Assembly (NCBI GenBank): GCA_965153455.1
Contig: OZ234494.1
Location: 16,678,001 to 16,742,000 of the forward strand
Reading direction: 5' to 3'
Origin: Sphagnum compactum
Taxonomy: Eukaryota; Bryophyta; Sphagnopsida; Sphagnales
Length of the DNA: 64,000 bases
Shown here: one piece after another, positions 49,341-59,310 of the stretch
Layout of the letters: each line of letters begins with the position of its first letter
Position numbering within the stretch: position 1 is the first letter of the stretch
Notes under the pieces: model-generated
Told to the model about the DNA's origin: nothing
Seen by the model: the letters and a program-made list of their open reading frames with translations, nothing else
The model's database searches: none
Translations under genes and position numbers: made by a program

Positions 49341-49915
49341 CTACAACCCCTTCTACTTCCAACCTACGTAGCTCCCTTCAAGAAAGCCCGATCAAGCTGA
49401 ATTTTTGGGGGGGCCTTTTACATCTTTTGAGCTAAAATTGATTTAAATTTGACACAAATCCAATGGTGGATTTGAGAGAAACAATTGATTAAACCAAAAG
49501 TCCAGAGGCTTTCCCATGGAAATCATTCCATGAAAAACACTTCAACACCCTCTACTTCCAACACTTGTAACTCCCTCACAGCAAAACCGATGATGCTGAA
49601 TTTTTGGGAGGAGCTTCTACACCTTTCAAACTAAAACTGATCAAATTTTGACACAAATCCAACGGTGAATTTGAGAGAAAAAATTGATTAAACCAAAAGT
49701 CCAGAGGCTTTCCCATGGAAATCATTCCATGAAAAACACTTCAACACCCTCTACTTCCAACACTTGTAACTCTCTCACAGCAAAACCGATGATGCTGAAT
49801 TTTTGGGAGGAGCTTCTACACCTTTCAAAATAAAATTGATCTAATTTTGACACAAATCCAACGGTGGATTTGAAAGAAACAATTACTTAAACCAAAAGTC
49901 CAGAGGCTTCACTAC
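49341..49915 (+). repeat. 199-bp tandem repeat, three copies
   Basis: Copies start near 49341, 49541 and 49740. Copies 2 and 3 are nearly identical (CAACACCCTCTACTTCCAAC, GATGCTGAATTTTTGGGAGG, GACACAAATCCAACGGTG); copy 1 is more diverged and copy 3 is cut short. The content resembles internal duplications seen in plant LTRs, but no LTR edge is visible. Confidence 0.85.
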
Positions 49916-50799
49916 AATTACTTGCTACACACAACTCCATTCCATGCTTCATTTTTTCATGACCTTTCCATGAACACCTCCCACACACAAGAACTAACAA
50001 CCTTTCTCACACTTCATTCTCCTCTTCCTTTTCCTTTTTTCCCATACACACAATGCCTTTTTTTTTGGTAAGCCTCCATGACCTTCCTTGAGCTTGTTCC
50101 CCTTGTCCAATGAAAGCTTTGAAATCCTTTTGCACCAATCAACGGCCTCCTCATCCTTCAAGGGCCAATGAAAATTTGAGAATGAATGGCCATCCAATTG
50201 AAATTAAGATGAGAATCCTTGGGCCCAATGAAACACAAGAGATATTCCATCCTTCAATCAAAGAGGATGAAATTCCTCATGATTAATGGGATTTGGAAGA
50301 TCCAACCTCCCCCTTATCTTGGATATCTTGATGAGGTCTTTTGAGCTTGATCCATATCTTTTCCGTCCGTTGACCCTCAGATCCTACTTCTTCATCCTAA
50401 TTACTTCAAGTAACTAACTACTACGATAAATTATCGGTAGTAACAAGGAAGAGTCCTTGAGTTCTTACTTGACTAATTCAATGGTTGAAGTAACATTTCC
50501 GTGTAACATTTACTCCTTTGATATTCCCTTCCTATTTACTTTACTATGCACTAATTAACTATGTAGTACATAGTAAATTGGAATTACAATTTGCATACTT
50601 TTAGATCCACCGTTGAATTTAGGGTTTGATGAATCCCTTAGATCTAGGGTGTTCGAATTTTGATAAGGTTTCGTCGTCACTTCCACACCTTACGCCTACC
50701 CTAACTTGTTAAATAAAAAGGCCTCGACCCCTTTTGAACGCAAGTACCACCTTGTTTGTACTACCTTCTTGGTTTTTGTTGATGCAGGTGCAATTAGTC
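49916..50799 (+). other. Upstream region of the GC-rich orphan ORF
   Basis: Changes gradually from AT-rich to mixed composition. A 15-base near-palindrome CTATGTAGTACATAG lies near 50560. The end, GGTTTTTGTTGATGCAG|GTGCAATTAGTC just before an ATG, is a good 3' splice-site candidate. No other feature. Confidence 0.35.
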
Positions 50800-51213
50800 A
50801 TGGCGGACGATGACGCTACGCCTTCAAATCCTCCAGTCGCACCCGTACAACAAGAAGAGCTTGAAGAAGCACCGGTTGACTTGAATGTTTCTTAACGGCC
50901 GCGCGAAGAAGAACCGCCCAGGAGAGTGGTGCGCACTCGAGTCGCTCGTTCGGTATGGGATCGTCGACTGTCCCCTAACCCACATGCTTTAGCAATTTAT
51001 TTAGAGTTTGTTCCTGCTCGTGGAGCCGCTCCAGAAAGGTTTGAAGAATGCCAGTGCGAAGATGATGATGTCCGTCTCCATTGTCGAACGTGGGTTCCCG
51101 GTGATGGCCATTATCGTTGGCTACGAGGCCCGATCAACCCACTTCCCCTGAAGCATCGAGCTGAGTACCTCGCTCGCACCATTTGCCGCATCCTAGATTT
51201 TTTACAACTGTGA
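50800..51213 (+). pseudogene. Unrecognised small ORF split by one in-frame stop
   Basis: From the ATG at 50800 the frame reads 31 codons (MADDDATPSNPP ... VDLNVS), meets TAA at 50893-50895, then continues in the same frame without a stop to TGA at 51211-51213, giving 137 codons overall. The second part is strongly protein-like: basic start (RVARSVWDRRLSPNPH), then FEECQCEDDDVRLHCRTWVP, then GHYRWLRGPINPLPLKHRAE and YLARTICRILDF. Codon use and GC content are much higher than the surrounding DNA, and CpGs are frequent. I do not recognise the family. Position just before a purine tract and an LTR-like block suggests a protein or accessory ORF of an LTR element; an acquired host gene is the other reading. 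A single stop with no other damage suggests recent inactivation, readthrough, or two ORFs. Confidence 0.45.
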
Positions 51214-51375
51214 TCTATCCTTTAAGTCAGTTATTCAGTTGTAATTCACCTGAGGCTACTCAGGCGGAAATATTATGACGCACTCCCAAGTTCCTAGTGG
51301 ACCCACTTGAGGGTCCAAGTATGTGGCAATGCGGAAGGAGTTGGAACTTGGAGCACGCTCCCGACTTCTAGCACT

Positions 51376-51392
51376 AGGGGGGGTGAGAGGGG
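51376..51392 (+). other. Polypurine-tract candidate
   Basis: AGGGGGGGTGAGAGGGG directly precedes TGTGCTAG, as a retrotransposon polypurine tract precedes its 3' LTR. The flanks CTTCTAGCAC and GTGCTAGAAG on either side form an inverted repeat. Confidence 0.4.
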
Positions 51393-52308
51393 TGTGCTAG
51401 AAGTCCCGGGATAGACTAGGAAGAATTGACAAGCTTATTCACTCACACGGGCCTGCACACAACCCACACAAAGTGGTTAGTGCATAGTTGGAGCACCTTT
51501 GGTGCTAGGAAGAGCCACGGGCAACACGGACACACAAGACTCACCACGGCCCGGACTTGGGGGAAGCCACCACCTTCCCCCTTATAATATACTCTGCAGC
51601 TCTCCACGGAGGCTACATCCAAATGGCTATTTTTCCCGGGACTCCCGCGTGGGAGTCCCGAAATCGCGCCAAATGGGACTCCCGCGACTTTGGAGCCCCA
51701 TAACTTTGCGAGCAGACCTCGGATCGCGATGCGGTCTGAAGCAAAGTCGTAGCTCTCGTCGAGAGCTTTCCAACGATATGTGGCACGTCCTCTGCAGCCT
51801 AGTATTTCGGGTCGATTCCCGACTTTTAGTGGTCGGGAGTCAAAACTGGCAGACTCCCGGGAATTCGACTCCCGATCCTTCTTTTGGCCATAACTTGTGT
51901 TTCAGATGTCCAAATGAGCAATGCGAGCCCATTTTAGATATCTACGCTTCAAGAGCTTTCCAATGATATAAAGAACGCCACAAGACATTGAGGTTTGACA
52001 CCTGCAATTGCTCTCTGAAGTTTCGGGAGTCCACCGGGACTCCATCTCCCCAAAGTGGGAGTTGCCTTGGGAGTGTGAGTGTTCACTCCCTCACACTCCC
52101 TCACACTTTCTTACACTCCCGGGAGTGTGATGTGACTCCCGGGCTTTCTCTTGCCTTGGCTCCCGGGCTTCCTCTTGGTTTAACTCCCGAGCAACCTCTT
52201 GGTTTAACTCCCGAGCAACCTCTTGGTTTAACTCCCGGGCTTCCTCTTGACCCGCAACCTTATAACCCCTTTGCCTTTGGTCCCGGGCCCAAAGCTAGGG
52301 TTGCGACA
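51393..52308 (+). mobile_element. GC-rich LTR-like block (possible 3' LTR)
   Basis: Begins TGTGCTAGAAG after a purine tract and could end GGGTTGCGACA (TGT...ACA), about 916 bases. It contains a TATA-like word (CCCTTATAATATACTCTGCAG, near 51584), two diverged copies of a ~180-base module (CCATAACTT ... GAGAGCTTTCCAACGATAT near 51760, AAGAGCTTTCCAATGATAT near 51950) and a 24-bp array. Many CpGs remain (GTCCCGAAATCGCGCC), in contrast to the CpG-poor neighbourhood, suggesting youth. No second LTR and no target duplication were seen, so the boundaries are tentative. Confidence 0.45.
52148..52258 (+). repeat. 24-bp tandem repeat, about 4.6 copies
   Basis: Unit CTCTTGGTTTAACTCCCGAG plus four bases, exact period 24 (starts at 52148, 52172, 52196, 52220, 52244). 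Because 24 is divisible by three, one frame gives an eight-residue repeat (GLTPEQPL), but no gene context supports translation. Confidence 0.9.
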
Positions 52309-53100
52309 TATTAATACTTAAGTTTGATTAGATTGTATTTAAAAGTTTGATAGAAGTGAAACTAAATAAAGATGTATTAAGACTACATCCTAAAAATCTT
52401 ACAAGTACATCCTTAGTGTTTGAAGATTCTTCTACAGATTAACTTAACCTTGTCATGGCGGAATGCTATTGTTAATTATGGGCTTGTATTCCCTATATAT
52501 CAATAAATCACAACTAATTCTACATCCCCTTTCCCTTCTCTGCAACATAAAAGGGATAATGTACTTTAAAAGGTTTACTAGGTGCTTAACTGATTAAGAG
52601 CTACATCAGCTGAAATAAAGAAGTACTATATGCCTAGAAATATCACAAAAGCTGATTCAACTATTAATAATCACTACTTGGAAGCTTATAAGCATTCAAA
52701 TCATTAATACTAAGGAAAATTACGGAACTAATGCTTAACTAATTGTTGAGCTATAATCCATGGCTCACAGTTCATCTTGCATTTTTGTTTAGATTTGTGT
52801 TGTGCATATGAACCCATTGTGTGTGATTTTGATGGCAATGTCACCCACCTTTGCTTTTGCCGAATTAAAGCCTATCACTGTCACTACACCAAACCAACAA
52901 CTCTTAAAACTACCGAATCAACTTGTGAGGTTTCTAAAATAATTGGTTCATCAAAGTTTCTACAAATGTGTCGATCATGGATTACTCGCATATCAGTCTT
53001 GATAAGAAATGCCTCATCATTAGAACTAGACATGGTTGAATAAATTTATTTTCTCCCAAAACTGCACCATACCTTATTAAATGTTTGTCCAAGACTACAC
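52309..53100. other. AT-rich intergenic or element-internal DNA
   Basis: No gene supported; an 88-codon frame at 52777-53043 is not recognisable. Confidence 0.35.
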
Positions 53101-53114
53101 CTACTTTGATACCA
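53101..53114 (-). other. Primer-binding-site-like sequence
   Basis: Minus strand TGGTATCAAAGTAG resembles the TGGTATCAGAGC site that plant retroelements use to prime from initiator Met-tRNA. The orientation agrees with the gypsy element at 42.6-47.8 kb, placing a 5' LTR to its right, where the shared segment 53947-54009 lies. A T-rich tract intervenes, and no LTR edge is clear. Confidence 0.35.
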
Positions 53115-53946
53115 AAAAAAAAGGTTCACAAGAAAATGCCTCAATTAGCTTATAAACTACAATGTTGAACAAAATAGATTGTATGCTACATAATTCAAGT
53201 GTCACTAAGAACTATTCTCCTCCTTTAATGGTAGACTAAACATCTAAGAGACTTAGGTGAATCAAAATGCTCCAAATTATCTTTCACAGGGTCACAACTC
53301 AATTTTTAATGGCATTCCCTCATCACATTACCACAACAATTCCTAAGAGTTTTCATAAGATTAGAATCCTAAATCAGTCCCTTGACTACGCAATTGCCCA
53401 TTCAACCCCAAATCCTAGAACTATCCAACATTCCCCTTCAAAGATCCAACAAGGCATCTCACTTTCGAAACAAAAATATGTTGTCCCACAAATTGAGGAA
53501 TTCCAAGTTGAGTTATTCTTGGAACAAAAGCCATTAAAATTCACTTTACAAATTCCCTTATGTTTTGCATCATTTTCACCAACAGTTCAACATGTATCTA
53601 GACCTAGTCTTTCAATGCAACATAAACTTGAAAAAACCAAGTCTGCACCAAGAGCATTCTTTTCTTAAGTGCGTAAAAACCAACAAACACTCAAAAACCA
53701 CATCCAAACTTCAACAACTGCCCATTAAACTTATAAGTTTTTCGTGTTTGCCTTGATGCCTCTTCCGAATCCCAGCCTCCAACTTATACACCTCGCATCC
53801 ACATCTTCTTGCCATCACTAAATCTAATGATCTAATTCGAAAAAAACACCAAAGAGAACCTTGAAGAACTAACAACAATGTAGATAAACAATGAGATGTT
53901 CCACATGAACACAATATACCATTCACCCACAAAGAATCTCCCTTAA
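53115..53946 (-). other. Possible decayed 5' LTR of the gypsy element
   Basis: Lies between the primer-site candidate and the segment shared with 41899-41968. Plus-strand frames (53267-53668) are open for 133 codons but show no domain. LTR identity is inferred from position only; direct similarity to the left side is limited to the shared segment. Confidence 0.25.
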
Positions 53947-54009
53947 TGAATTTAGATTTGCAACCATAAAACAAAACAAACAAACAAGACTAGTAGAAAC
54001 CCTAATCAT
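53947..54009 (+). repeat. Segment shared with 41899-41968
   Basis: See the entry at 41899; same orientation, about 12 kb apart, slightly shorter because of a four-base unit difference. Confidence 0.5.
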
Positions 54010-55730
54010 TCATTTTCCGGTCATAGATGTACAATTCCAATAAAAAATAGGTCCTCATATGCTTTTCAACAATGTTGTCTTATGATTATGAAGACAACTA
54101 TTGCTTCCAATTTACACCATTTCAAAATGTTGTTGCAAGTGACAACCTCTTTGAAAAAAATGATGGGTTTTATCAAATGAAAATTGCAAAGGTCTTCCTA
54201 CCACTGATTCCTTTGTGATTGTTCCAACCATCGCTTCGTTTGTTGAACACTATATTGCAAGACCATCTAGATGTAAGGTTTTGAAGTCTAAACATTATTT
54301 AAAATACATTTGATAACATTCAAATTTCCACATGGCTCTTACCATGGCTCTTTGTAAGGTTATTATTGAGTATGTTTTTGAATATTTATTGACCTTTGTG
54401 TATTCATTATGCACATGGGATTTCCTAAAAGACCACAATTAATGTTTGTTTATGTAAGATTTAAGTGATCACATTAATAATGCTAGAAAATGGGGCTATC
54501 ATTATATATATATATATATATATATATGTTGGAAGACCCAAACCCTAGTATGGGGTGTGACCAAGTTCACTAGGAATTTCAATAGGTTTCCAATGAAATT
54601 ATCGAAATTTCATCCTAGAATTTTTTTAATGAATCCATTATGTCGCTTAGCGATCAAGGACCAATCGTTACAAACATAGTGAATTCACCCAGTAAATTCA
54701 CCGATAATGAAAAGATGAATTTATAAATAGTGAATTTGTCGAAGTTAAAAAATAAATAAATTATGGTTTATATTGCTAATAATCTTGTCAAAGTATGGTT
54801 TGTATATGGTCAACATATTCTCTAAACATGATTAATGGTAACATACCATATATTTATTATTTTTCTCATATCTTGCTCAGATTAAAAAATGAAAATTCAT
54901 TTAATTTTTTTTCAAAGGTCTACACATATATAACAAAGAAAAATAAAAAAATTCCAAACTATGACAAATTGCAACATTTGTTTATGCAAAGGAGTTTATG
55001 GAAAAAATTAAAAAAATGTAAATTAAGAAATATTTATTAATATTTCATATCACATTGTAAATAATTAATATATAATGTCAACATGCAATCCTATGCTATA
55101 TTTTTAGTTATAATATTTTGTAATATATTGGGTATGACACATTAAATATTATGTAAGGACAATGTCATTCATACATACATATATACAAATATATTCAATA
55201 TAATGTCATTATATTTAACACACACACATTTAATAATTTTATACATAATCATAATGCGATATATAATTTAATCACAAATTATTAGCTTTTATCTAAAATA
55301 TACATAAATAAATAAATAAATAAATTCTAACTTATTGAATTGCCTTAGTGAATTGCTTTAGGTAGAAGTAAACATAAATGGCTCAAATTTCATCCAAGGT
55401 GAAATAGTGCAAGGATGTGGTGGCCTAAGTTCATTTTTAATAGCCGTATTTCCTCCGTAACTTGGCTTGGCTGGGTGAACAACTTTGGTCTTAGGGATGT
55501 TTAAAACCACTCCGTCCAACTTACGGAGATGGGAGGGTAGGCAGGCATGGCCACAGTGAACCAGCACCCACCAGCGCACCATCCACTGGATGCCTGTTAT
55601 TACTCAGTTGAGGATGAACCTCAACTGAGTTAGTATATAGTTTCACCTTGGTAACCAATTCTGTAAGAAATAGATCTCATATATAGGTAGATAGGTAAAG
55701 AAAATAGATAACAATTAGGTACGGGTTGTA
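54010..55730. other. AT-rich intergenic DNA
   Basis: Includes a (TA)n tract at 54503-54528 and (AATA)n near 55307-55323. No gene supported. Confidence 0.5.
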
Positions 55731-55787
55731 TTTACTACCTACCTACTAACAACCTGCTTGTGGGTTGTTAGTTAGGTAGGTAGTAAA
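55731..55787. repeat. Hairpin with 24-bp arms
   Basis: TTTACTACCTACCTACTAAC-type left arm (24 bases) and right arm GGTTGTTAGTTAGGTAGG-type (25 bases) are reverse complements except for one inserted T, with an eight-base loop TGCTTGTG. It is built on the same TAGG simple repeat as elsewhere, so it may be an inverted microsatellite. Confidence 0.8.
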
Positions 55788-56513
55788 AAATAGCAACCAT
55801 GATGGTTAGCTAAGGAACTGGAACCCAACAGAAAATTGTTTCCTGACCACTTACCATCCATCCATCCATCATGGTGTGGTGGTGGGTGCTGGTTCGCTGT
55901 GGCTGGCAGGCATGTGTGTATACAGACACACACACAGTCGTAAAAGACATTGTGACAAAGTTCAACTTTCAAATAATTTCCTTTAACAATTTCGTAAGGT
56001 GTTAGAATTTGGAAAAAAGGAAACCCTCCTTAAATATTTTCATTTTATATGATTGTGAGAAGCTTTTTTTTGGCTAAATTTAGCGATTTGACCAAATGAA
56101 ATTTCAAAATGGCTAAAATTATGGGTGTGTGTTTGTGTGTGTGTTTTTTTTTTCTCTTCTGGTTGCCACAGTTCTACAAATGTATTTGGAAATATTGCCA
56201 GATTTTTTGATTGGGTTCTAGCATGTAGCCATAATACGAAAGAATCTTGAAATTGTTTTTACTTTCATGTCCTGTTTAGAGCCAAATTTGGTTAAATCTT
56301 ATTATGTATGATTGCCGGCAGTTCGGCTACACCACAAATATGAAAAAAAGAAAAACTGGGGAATTATAAATTATTATTTTAATTTGTGACAGAGGATACT
56401 TACAGGAAGGTTGAAATGGAAGAAATGCCACACGGTTTTCAGGCGCAAATGTTGTACAATCCTCACAGATATTATTATTACGAACGTGGTCTTTTCACGT
56501 ATATTTCTTCGGA
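55788..56513. other. Intergenic DNA
   Basis: No gene supported; short CCATCCATCCATC run near 55856. Confidence 0.4.
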
Positions 56514-56593
56514 AAAAGACCGCAGACATATATATCTCAGGCAATTTCGTTCCAAAAAGACCACAGACATATAGCTCAGGCAATTTCGTTTGA
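56514..56593 (+). repeat. ~41-bp tandem duplication
   Basis: AAAAAGACCGCAGACATATA ... CAGGCAATTTCGTTCC is followed directly by AAAAAGACCACAGACATATA ... CAGGCAATTTCGTTTG. Confidence 0.8.
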
Positions 56594-56941
56594 AATAACC
56601 CGTATCAAGGGGGGAAATTTCTTTCTTGTCTTCCACGTACGTAGTCGGACAAACCTTCATTAACCAAAGAACCTTCCTTCCTTCCAAGTTGAAGTCTCCA
56701 CTTTGTATTTTCCAGAGAATAGGCTTACTAGGAAGAGTCCTGTCCAAGGTCTTCTATAGAAGTCATTGAGGAAAGAACTTCGCACTTTCGTGTGAACGTT
56801 CGCTCTGGTTGCCACATTGCCAAATTTTTAGCATAAGAATTTTCGTACTATCGGATTCCAGCCTTGTAGTGCATAGGAAGAACTTGTGAAGCTTGGTAGG
56901 GTGAGATGCCATTCCATCAGGTGATGATAACATGTGCTACC

Positions 56942-57029
56942 AAGGCCTATTTTAGGGTATAATTTGATGTTCTCTTGGATCTCAACAAGGCCTATCTTAG
57001 GGTATAAATTCGGTGTTCTCGGATCTTCA
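56942..57029 (+). repeat. 45-bp tandem duplication
   Basis: AAGGCCTATTTTAGGGTATA ... TGTTCTCTTGGATCTCAAC and AAGGCCTATCTTAGGGTATA ... TGTTCTCGGATCTTCAC, starting at 56942 and 56987. Confidence 0.8.
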
Positions 57030-57559
57030 CCCAATACCCGCACTTGGATTACATCATGAGTGAAACCCACACACTTGGAGAACCCACTCACTTGGAGAAC
57101 CCAAAAGCGGAACAAGCGGATGACCACCAATCCAACCTAGAGAAACAACTTGTATCCACATAGAGTACTATACGTGAAATTCATTCCCATCCCAAATTTC
57201 CATTCACTTTGTATTGATATCAGTAGGACTATTTATTTATTGATTTTATTGATTATTATTTAGTTATTTAGTTTTGTGATATTGATTTTTTTTCAAAAAT
57301 TTCCCCGATAAATTAGAAAATACAGTTGAAGTTACAATTTAAAAAATTTCCAAAAAAAATTCTCGATTGTTTCCTCAAAAAAAAAGTGATAAAATTTGTT
57401 TGAAAAAAGAAATCTCTGATTGATATGTCCATTTTATCACCAGTCTGGTATTGGTATCTATACAGGTATAAGCAACTTGAGTGAATGTGGATTTGGTATT
57501 TGTATGTGTGTGGTATTAATACTGTAAATGTACTATGAGCACTGGTATGAAGGTTTCAA

Positions 57560-57795
57560 CCAGATATACCCAGTAAAATTATTGGACTCTAAATTCATAC
57601 TTGTATTCTACACCTAAGCTCATCCAGATATGCCAAATACACTACTGCACTCTATTCACACCTGTAGTCTACACTCAGGTTCAAACCATGTATACCAATA
57701 AAAATACTGAACTGTACTCATACCTGTTTTCTAATACGTATGTTGAGCCAGATACACCAATACATGTATACTGTACTGTAATCCAGTATTTGTTT
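57560..57795 (+). repeat. 62-64-bp minisatellite, about four copies
   Basis: Units start CCAGATATACC (57560), CCAGATATGCC (57624), CCATGTATACC (57686) and CCAGATACACC (57748), each followed by a TACTG(C/A)ACT-like word and TTCATAC(T/C)TGTATTCTAC-like word. Diverged, so old. Confidence 0.75.
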
Positions 57796-58202
57796 TTTAT
57801 TTCAACAAAATTTTGTCTTTTCTTGGTACAAAAGTTTGGGAAAATTTTGTCCTTCTAGGTAGTGTAAAATTTGACAAATTTTGCTAAATGTTTTTTTGGG
57901 AAACATTCACCAAATTTTGGATATCCCAAAATTGAGAAAAAAATATATATATCTATTTATTGGGGAAAAATTTAACGCTTGTGGCCACAAATTTTTTTCG
58001 GAATTTTTTTTGATTTCCAAGTGCATTTTTGGACTAAATTTGGTGGTATATTTTGTGGGGACATCTGTTGCCAATTTTTAGACCTCACAAAATTGAAAAA
58101 AGAATCCCTTTCTCCCACTAACTTACAAAGGAAGCTCCCCCAAACAAAAAACCAACAAAAACAGAAAAAACAAAAAACCCAAAAGAAAGTAGGAGAGAAA
58201 GA

Positions 58203-58221
58203 GGGGGGGGGGGGGGGGGGG
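58203..58221 (+). repeat. G19 homopolymer tract
   Basis: Nineteen consecutive G within a purine-rich stretch, about 1.1 kb upstream of the CDPK start. Could form quadruplex DNA; length may be imprecise from sequencing. Confidence 0.9.
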
Positions 58222-58255
58222 AAGAGAGGTGGGTTCCGAGTTCCGACCAGGGTTG

Positions 58256-58480
58256 GCCGGTTCTTTGAATTTTTTAAAGAACCACCGGTTCCGATTCTTC
58301 AAATATTTCAGAACGAAAAAACCGGTACTTCTGGTTCTTTGAAAAGGTTTGGAGAATCGTCGGTTCTGGTTGTTTGAAAAGCCGCAAGGAACCTCCGGTT
58401 TTCACGAGAGAACAGGCGGTTCTTAGATTGTTTTACACGCTTGAAACCGCGGCTATGTACCCAAACCGGTTATTTGAAAA
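58256..58480. repeat. Cluster of ACCGGTT/GGTTCTTTGAA words
   Basis: GGTTCTTTGAA or GGTTGTTTGAA appears three times and ACCGGTT or CCGGTT six times in about 220 bases, forming a degenerate ~45-bp array with internal inverted matches (AAAGAACCACCGGTTCC). Confidence 0.55.
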
Positions 58481-58559
58481 TTTTGAGTTACCGGCGGGCA
58501 TTCACACTCCCCCCGAAGTTTACCCCCCACCCCTTTGTCGCGCAGTGTGAACGAAAAAG

Positions 58560-59310
58560 TGACCTCTGGGTCTATTTTAGTAGGCGAAAAGACTAGACCA
58601 GAGAGGCAAAAATGTGCACATGGGCGGAATGTTGGGTGTGTGAAAACGACCCAATGGCTGCCTTTCCTTCTTCTTCTTCTTTGCTGCAGTTCTTCAAGGA
58701 GACGTTGGCAGGCAGTCCAGGTAAGGGAGGAGGAGCTTCGCGACGCAACAAAATTCTCATTCTTTGGGGCAGATTTTTGTGTTGAGGATCGGTTGTGAAT
58801 CCTCGAAACTGATACAGAAACTTGTTTACAATCACTGCCAGGAAAAAAATCCCAATTCTCGGTTACTGAAGAATTTTGAAGTTTGCGAGTTTTCTTTCGC
58901 CGTTGCTTGCCCACTTGCTGGCTTGTGAGAGTCTAAAGGGTAGATAGCTTGTGCTTTCCATTTTTTTCTCCATTTTTTTTTCCATTTTTTCTTCCCTTCT
59001 TCTCTCCTTTTGGATGCTCGTGAAAGAACTGGCCAGAGAAGCTCCTTGCAGCTTGGAGTCTTTTTTTCGGGGTGATTTTCTCTTCCTGACGCGAAGCGAG
59101 CTTTTGTCAGGGGTCTTGTTTTGCGTGTGCCTGTGGGTGTGTGCGCCTGTGGTCGTTGAATAGAAGAGTAGAGAGTGGATCTTTTAGGAGAAGAAACAAA
59201 GGAGTGGAGAGGGGGGCGCGGGGTTGAAGATTCCGGCGGCAAATGAAAGAGAGGTGGAATTAGGTCAGGAGGGGAAGAGGAGGGAGGAAAAACGGAGAGG
59301 AGAAAAAGCG
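58560..59310 (+). promoter_or_regulatory. Promoter and 5'UTR region of the CDPK gene
   Basis: CpG content rises and long pyrimidine runs appear (58960-59010), followed by a purine-rich leader just before the ATG. TTCTTCTTCTTCTTTGCTGCAG at about 58665-58688 would be a good 3' splice site if a 5'UTR intron exists. No TATA box was identified. Long minus-strand frames here are composition artefacts. Confidence 0.4.

Noticed and set aside
51499-52314. Two plus-strand frames of 155 and 108 codons
   Set aside because: They lie in the LTR-like block and across a 24-bp array; composition explains their length.
58453-58914. 153-codon minus-strand frame upstream of CDPK
   Set aside because: No domain; overlaps the promoter region, whose CpG-rich composition lowers stop frequency.
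59224-59310. Longer N-terminus for the CDPK
   Set aside because: The frame starts at TTG; the MGNCC acylation motif fixes the start at 59311.
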